The notes under the pieces were generated by a model that was given only the letters and a program-made list of their open reading frames with translations, had not been told where the DNA came from and did no database searches. The translations under genes and the position numbers were made by a program. Shown in pieces: positions 61,059-64,000 of a stretch of DNA of 64,000 nucleotides. Origin of the DNA: Candidatus Neomarinimicrobiota bacterium (lineage in GTDB: Bacteria > Fidelibacterota > UBA2242 > B5-G15); NCBI GenBank assembly GCA_017656425.1, contig JACDNV010000009.1, forward strand, positions 62,001 to 126,000. Reading direction: 5' to 3'. Every line of letters begins with the position of its first letter. Position 1 is the stretch's first letter.

Positions 61059-64000
61059 ATGAGATTTAATCCTTTTTTATTGATCAGGGTATGCTTTGTA
61101 ATTGTTATTGTAATGGTAGAATTTTTGTCTGCTGCTGATCCTTCTCCTTCTGCTTCTGCTGCTCTAGATGTCAAAACCTTTGTTCTAGATCCAGATTTTA
61201 AGGGATTGGCTTCTAATAGCGTGAATTTGTTTACCGGTGATGTCTGCCTTCCTTTGAGGCTGGTGTCTGTTTCTGGACCTAATGGGCTGGGAGTTGATGT
61301 GTCCATAGTGTACAATAGCAATGTTCAGGGTGTTGTTAATACATGGAATCTTGAAGCTCCTACTGGTGTGTTGGGTCTGGGGTGGACTTTTGATTATAAT
61401 AAGATTATTGTTGATAACAAAGGTACAGGTACAAGAATGGATGATGAATTTTACCTGGTGATGAATTTTTCAACCAGTAGAATGATGAGGAATGGTAAGA
61501 ATAAAGATGGATCATATAATTTTGTTCTGGAGGAATATAAGTTCTGGAAAATAAGGTATTATCCTGATGATGAGAGGTGGGAAATTATAGATGAAAATGG
61601 AATCAAAACAATTTATGGAGGGACAAGTGAATATCCGTCGTCCATTCAGTATATAGTGAGGTGGGGTAACTGGATAGGGAATAGTGCAGTTACGGAGGGA
61701 CAGGAAAGACAAGCGATTGTGTGGAACATCTCCGCTATGGTGGATATATTCGGGAACAGAATAACTTTTGCATACTCAAATGTGGAGAGCCAGGTTGGTG
61801 CTGGAGGGTTGGCTAATACAGAGGCTTCCTATCTGAGTTCGATTGATCTTCCTGATGGCAGAAGTATAAGGTTTGTATATGGAGAAAAATTCCCTGCGGA
61901 GTACATGGAGCCACATACGGAGAAAGCTGAACCTGATGCGTATCAGGAAAGGTATGAAAGAAAGTTCTTGGATTATATAGAGATCAGAGGTAAAGGTAAT
62001 AACAGGATTTCCTCGATTGATTTTGTGTATTATGATCATGAGTCATTTTTAAACTATAATACGAATAGGGAAAAGAGGTTGTTAAAATCTATAGTGAAGA
62101 GGGATAAAACCGGTAATAGCTTGCCTTCGATTAGTTTTGAGTATTATCAGAGCGGTACCTTCAAAGGGTTTCTTAAGTCCGTGACGTTTCCGGAAGGAGG
62201 TAGTGTTACTTATTCCTATACAGCTAAAGTGGTAGGATATTCGGATAGGGATTTAACAATTTCTGCTCCAGTACAGGCCGAAGGGAGCGTTACTTTTAAG
62301 AAACCCAGGGTATGGCTAGGTGATGACTATGTTGTTGTTACGTGGCTGGAATCGAATGCTAATGGAGGCATTTACAGAAAGGTTATTATTGAAATTTATC
62401 AGTGGGATGGAAGGTGGGTCAAATATTATTTTGGTAAGATATTTTTGAATGAGAATGATAAGACGGAAAAAAATTATGAGAAGATTCAGATTGCGACCGA
62501 AAGGGACTTTATAGCGGTACTTTATCCTAAAAATCCTCAAAATTATAAACACATTCACTGGATATTACAAACGTTTCTCCGTAAGAAGCGGTTCGGTTGG
62601 GATTGGTATTTTTATAGTTACTTGTTTTACGATGATATCTCGTTTCAAAAATATGATAAAGAAATCCCTATGTTGATTTCAGGTAATAATTTTATTGCGG
62701 TCATAGGGCAAAGATATGGAGAGATCTACAGGTATATGATAAAAGGAGATATTGACTACAATAAAAAATATTTTGAACGAAGGGATACTGGTGATGATAT
62801 AGATTACTATGGGGCAGGGACTAATAACTATTTTCTTTTTCATAAACAGAGGTATGATGATGAGTTGTATTTCTACTATCTGGATGAGTTATTAAACTGG
62901 CACGAAGTGGTCATAAGCTCTCCGGGCTTTGATGCCGGAAATGGAAATTACTGGCATGCAAACAACAACTGCATAGTTGGTATGCTTAATGGCACTGGAG
63001 AGAGAATTTACTGGTGGGACGAGAATTTTAATATAAAGTCACCTTTTGAAATTCCAGGGATTAATGATAAATCCGAAGTTTACTTTAATGGTCCCCTGGT
63101 GAGTTTAATCGGCTATGGTTACGGTTTGTTTTATAGATATGATGGACAGCGGTGGAGGTCTAAAGATTTTTCGTGTACTTCTGGTTCGTTTCATTACTGG
63201 ATGTCGTCGGGCGAGGATTTTGCTCTCAAAAAAGATGGGACGAAAGATCAGAAGCATTACTGGAGAAGATTGGTTTTTGACCCTAACGATACTTCTTCGC
63301 CGTGGAAAGTAACCAATATTTCTCATGAATATCAGTCGCCAGCTGCTGAAGCTGGTATAAATTGTTATTTGTTTGGTAACACAGTGTACTATAGAAATAA
63401 TGATGGTAATTTTAGTAGCATTTACACATTGCCCGATTATGATGGTGAGGGGCTATATGGTGTAGACTACACTACTGTTAGATTTGGTAGGAGGTTCCTG
63501 AAATATGATTATAATGATAATGGCTCTGTGACCACAAGAGTTGTGATTTTCAAAAACGGAGAATTTTACTCTTTAGGTTCCGCGGACTATGGTGTCAGTA
63601 ATTGGGAACAGAGCACTTTGCTTACTGGAGAAGATTGTTTTTTAACCAGTCACTATATTGATATCAAAGATACTGATAAGCTGAGACTATATAAGGTATT
63701 GAACTATAAATATAAAGGGAAGCAGGATGATTATCCGTGCAGTTCTATCACGTTGAACACGGGTTATCAATCAGTTAAGACCTATTTTTCTTATAACTCT
63801 TCCACAGCAACTTATGATCCGACAGGCAATGTTGCTCAATACAATGAGGTAACCGTCAGGGTAGGAGATGGATATGGTTATACAAAGAAATACTTTATGA
63901 ATGGTTTACCTTCTGATAAAGTCTCAGAGCCATATCCTTCAGAGGGTACCAACATGGAAGATTACCATCGGTTGTTGAAAGGGGTAAACTATTGTACGAA
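61059..64000 (+). CDS. giant secreted RHS/YD-repeat-like protein, 3' end beyond window
   Basis: The frame is open for 980 codons from an ATG preceded by GGGGGG to the right edge. A signal peptide (LLIRVCFVIVIVMVEFLSA) is followed by an RHS/TcB-like N-terminal region: LFTGDVCLPLRLVSVSGPNG, VYNSNVQG, GLGWTFDYNKI, DGSYNFVLEEYKFWKI, and IDLPDGRSIRFVYGEK and TFPEGGSVTYSYTA. The region from about residue 415 to 900 (WDGRWVKYYFGK, FIAVLYPKNP, YDGQRWRSKDF) reads as repeated strands with Trp-Asp-Gly turns, like a propeller inserted between RHS segments. These proteins form beta-shells that enclose a C-terminal toxin or adhesin. That C-terminus is not in the window. It may be a substrate of the secretion machine just upstream. 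Confidence 0.83.
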   Translation, partial: MRFNPFLLIRVCFVIVIVMVEFLSAADPSPSASAALDVKTFVLDPDFKGLASNSVNLFTGDVCLPLRLVSVSGPNGLGVDVSIVYNSNVQGVVNTWNLEAPTGVLGLGWTFDYNKIIVDNKGTGTRMDDEFYLVMNFSTSRMMRNGKNKDGSYNFVLEEYKFWKIRYYPDDERWEIIDENGIKTIYGGTSEYPSSIQYIVRWGNWIGNSAVTEGQERQAIVWNISAMVDIFGNRITFAYSNVESQVGAGGLANTEASYLSSIDLPDGRSIRFVYGEKFPAEYMEPHTEKAEPDAYQERYERKFLDYIEIRGKGNNRISSIDFVYYDHESFLNYNTNREKRLLKSIVKRDKTGNSLPSISFEYYQSGTFKGFLKSVTFPEGGSVTYSYTAKVVGYSDRDLTISAPVQAEGSVTFKKPRVWLGDDYVVVTWLESNANGGIYRKVIIEIYQWDGRWVKYYFGKIFLNENDKTEKNYEKIQIATERDFIAVLYPKNPQNYKHIHWILQTFLRKKRFGWDWYFYSYLFYDDISFQKYDKEIPMLISGNNFIAVIGQRYGEIYRYMIKGDIDYNKKYFERRDTGDDIDYYGAGTNNYFLFHKQRYDDELYFYYLDELLNWHEVVISSPGFDAGNGNYWHANNNCIVGMLNGTGERIYWWDENFNIKSPFEIPGINDKSEVYFNGPLVSLIGYGYGLFYRYDGQRWRSKDFSCTSGSFHYWMSSGEDFALKKDGTKDQKHYWRRLVFDPNDTSSPWKVTNISHEYQSPAAEAGINCYLFGNTVYYRNNDGNFSSIYTLPDYDGEGLYGVDYTTVRFGRRFLKYDYNDNGSVTTRVVIFKNGEFYSLGSADYGVSNWEQSTLLTGEDCFLTSHYIDIKDTDKLRLYKVLNYKYKGKQDDYPCSSITLNTGYQSVKTYFSYNSSTATYDPTGNVAQYNEVTVRVGDGYGYTKKYFMNGLPSDKVSEPYPSEGTNMEDYHRLLKGVNYCT

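Noticed and set aside
1-64000. Genome-wide reassignment of TAA
   Set aside because: Many intact genes end at TAA at the expected family length, so the in-frame TAA codons at 6592, 7037 and 20565 are better read as lesions.

Overview
The window is AT-rich bacterial DNA with tightly packed genes. Several features point to an anaerobic thermophile. It encodes a complete 2-oxoacid:ferredoxin oxidoreductase (korDABC) and several small 4Fe-4S proteins. An inositol-1-phosphate synthase sits beside a fused CTP:inositol-1-phosphate cytidylyltransferase/DIPP synthase, the route to the heat-stress solute di-myo-inositol phosphate. There is also a TtuA/Ncs6-type tRNA thiolase, an enzyme typical of heat-stable tRNA. 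Two-component sensors with Reg_prop propellers and a secreted protein with a FlgD-like C-terminal domain suggest the FCB group or a related candidate phylum. I cannot place it more precisely from sequence alone.

Layout: (1) 1-6342, minus strand: ldcA-korDABC and a large GlnE/GlnD-like nucleotidyltransferase cut by the left edge. (2) 6500-9800, plus strand: a palindromic operator, decayed thioredoxin-like and DGC (zinc-binding) genes, two paralogous ferredoxins around an HdrA-like small protein, a ProC-like gene and a STAS-like gene. (3) 9976-11218: a four-helix-bundle (S23/IVP-type) gene and four repeat units sharing its flanks. (4) 11.2-25.6 kb, mixed strands: N-acetyltransferase, DUF4416, radical SAM maturase, PP2C phosphatase, TrkH, adenine deaminase, TtuA, alcohol dehydrogenase, broken sfsA, the di-myo-inositol phosphate pair, and a thioredoxin reductase. 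(5) 25.6-34.1 kb, minus strand: a frameshifted hybrid sensor kinase, a GH88/GH105 hydrolase, an RNA uracil-C5 methyltransferase and an HD-GYP protein. (6) 34.1-34.5 kb: a monocistronic 77-residue protein made of two repeats, with a clear promoter and terminator. (7) 34.5-49.9 kb, minus strand: a long run from tRNA-His and tRNA-Glu through membrane proteins, glgC, pcm, GGDEF, M23 peptidase, rhomboid, pyrimidine salvage (cdd, udk, a catalytically dead thymidine-kinase-like ORF, nucleoside transporter), adk, coaE and a 1111-residue FN3-type secreted protein. (8) 50.6-60.8 kb, plus strand: an eleven-gene type II secretion/type IV pilus-like operon. (9) 61.06 kb to the right edge: the start of a giant secreted RHS-like protein.

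Gene decay is a recurring theme. The thioredoxin-like gene, the DGC gene, sfsA, the hybrid sensor, the thymidine-kinase-like ORF and at least one unidentified locus (23.4-23.98 kb) all carry stops, frameshifts or lost catalytic residues, while their neighbours are intact. The most interesting items are the four-helix-bundle cassette with its deletion-derivative-like repeats, the dead thymidine kinase kept open inside a pyrimidine-salvage operon, the duplicated 77-residue protein, and the compact secretion operon followed by an RHS-like giant.
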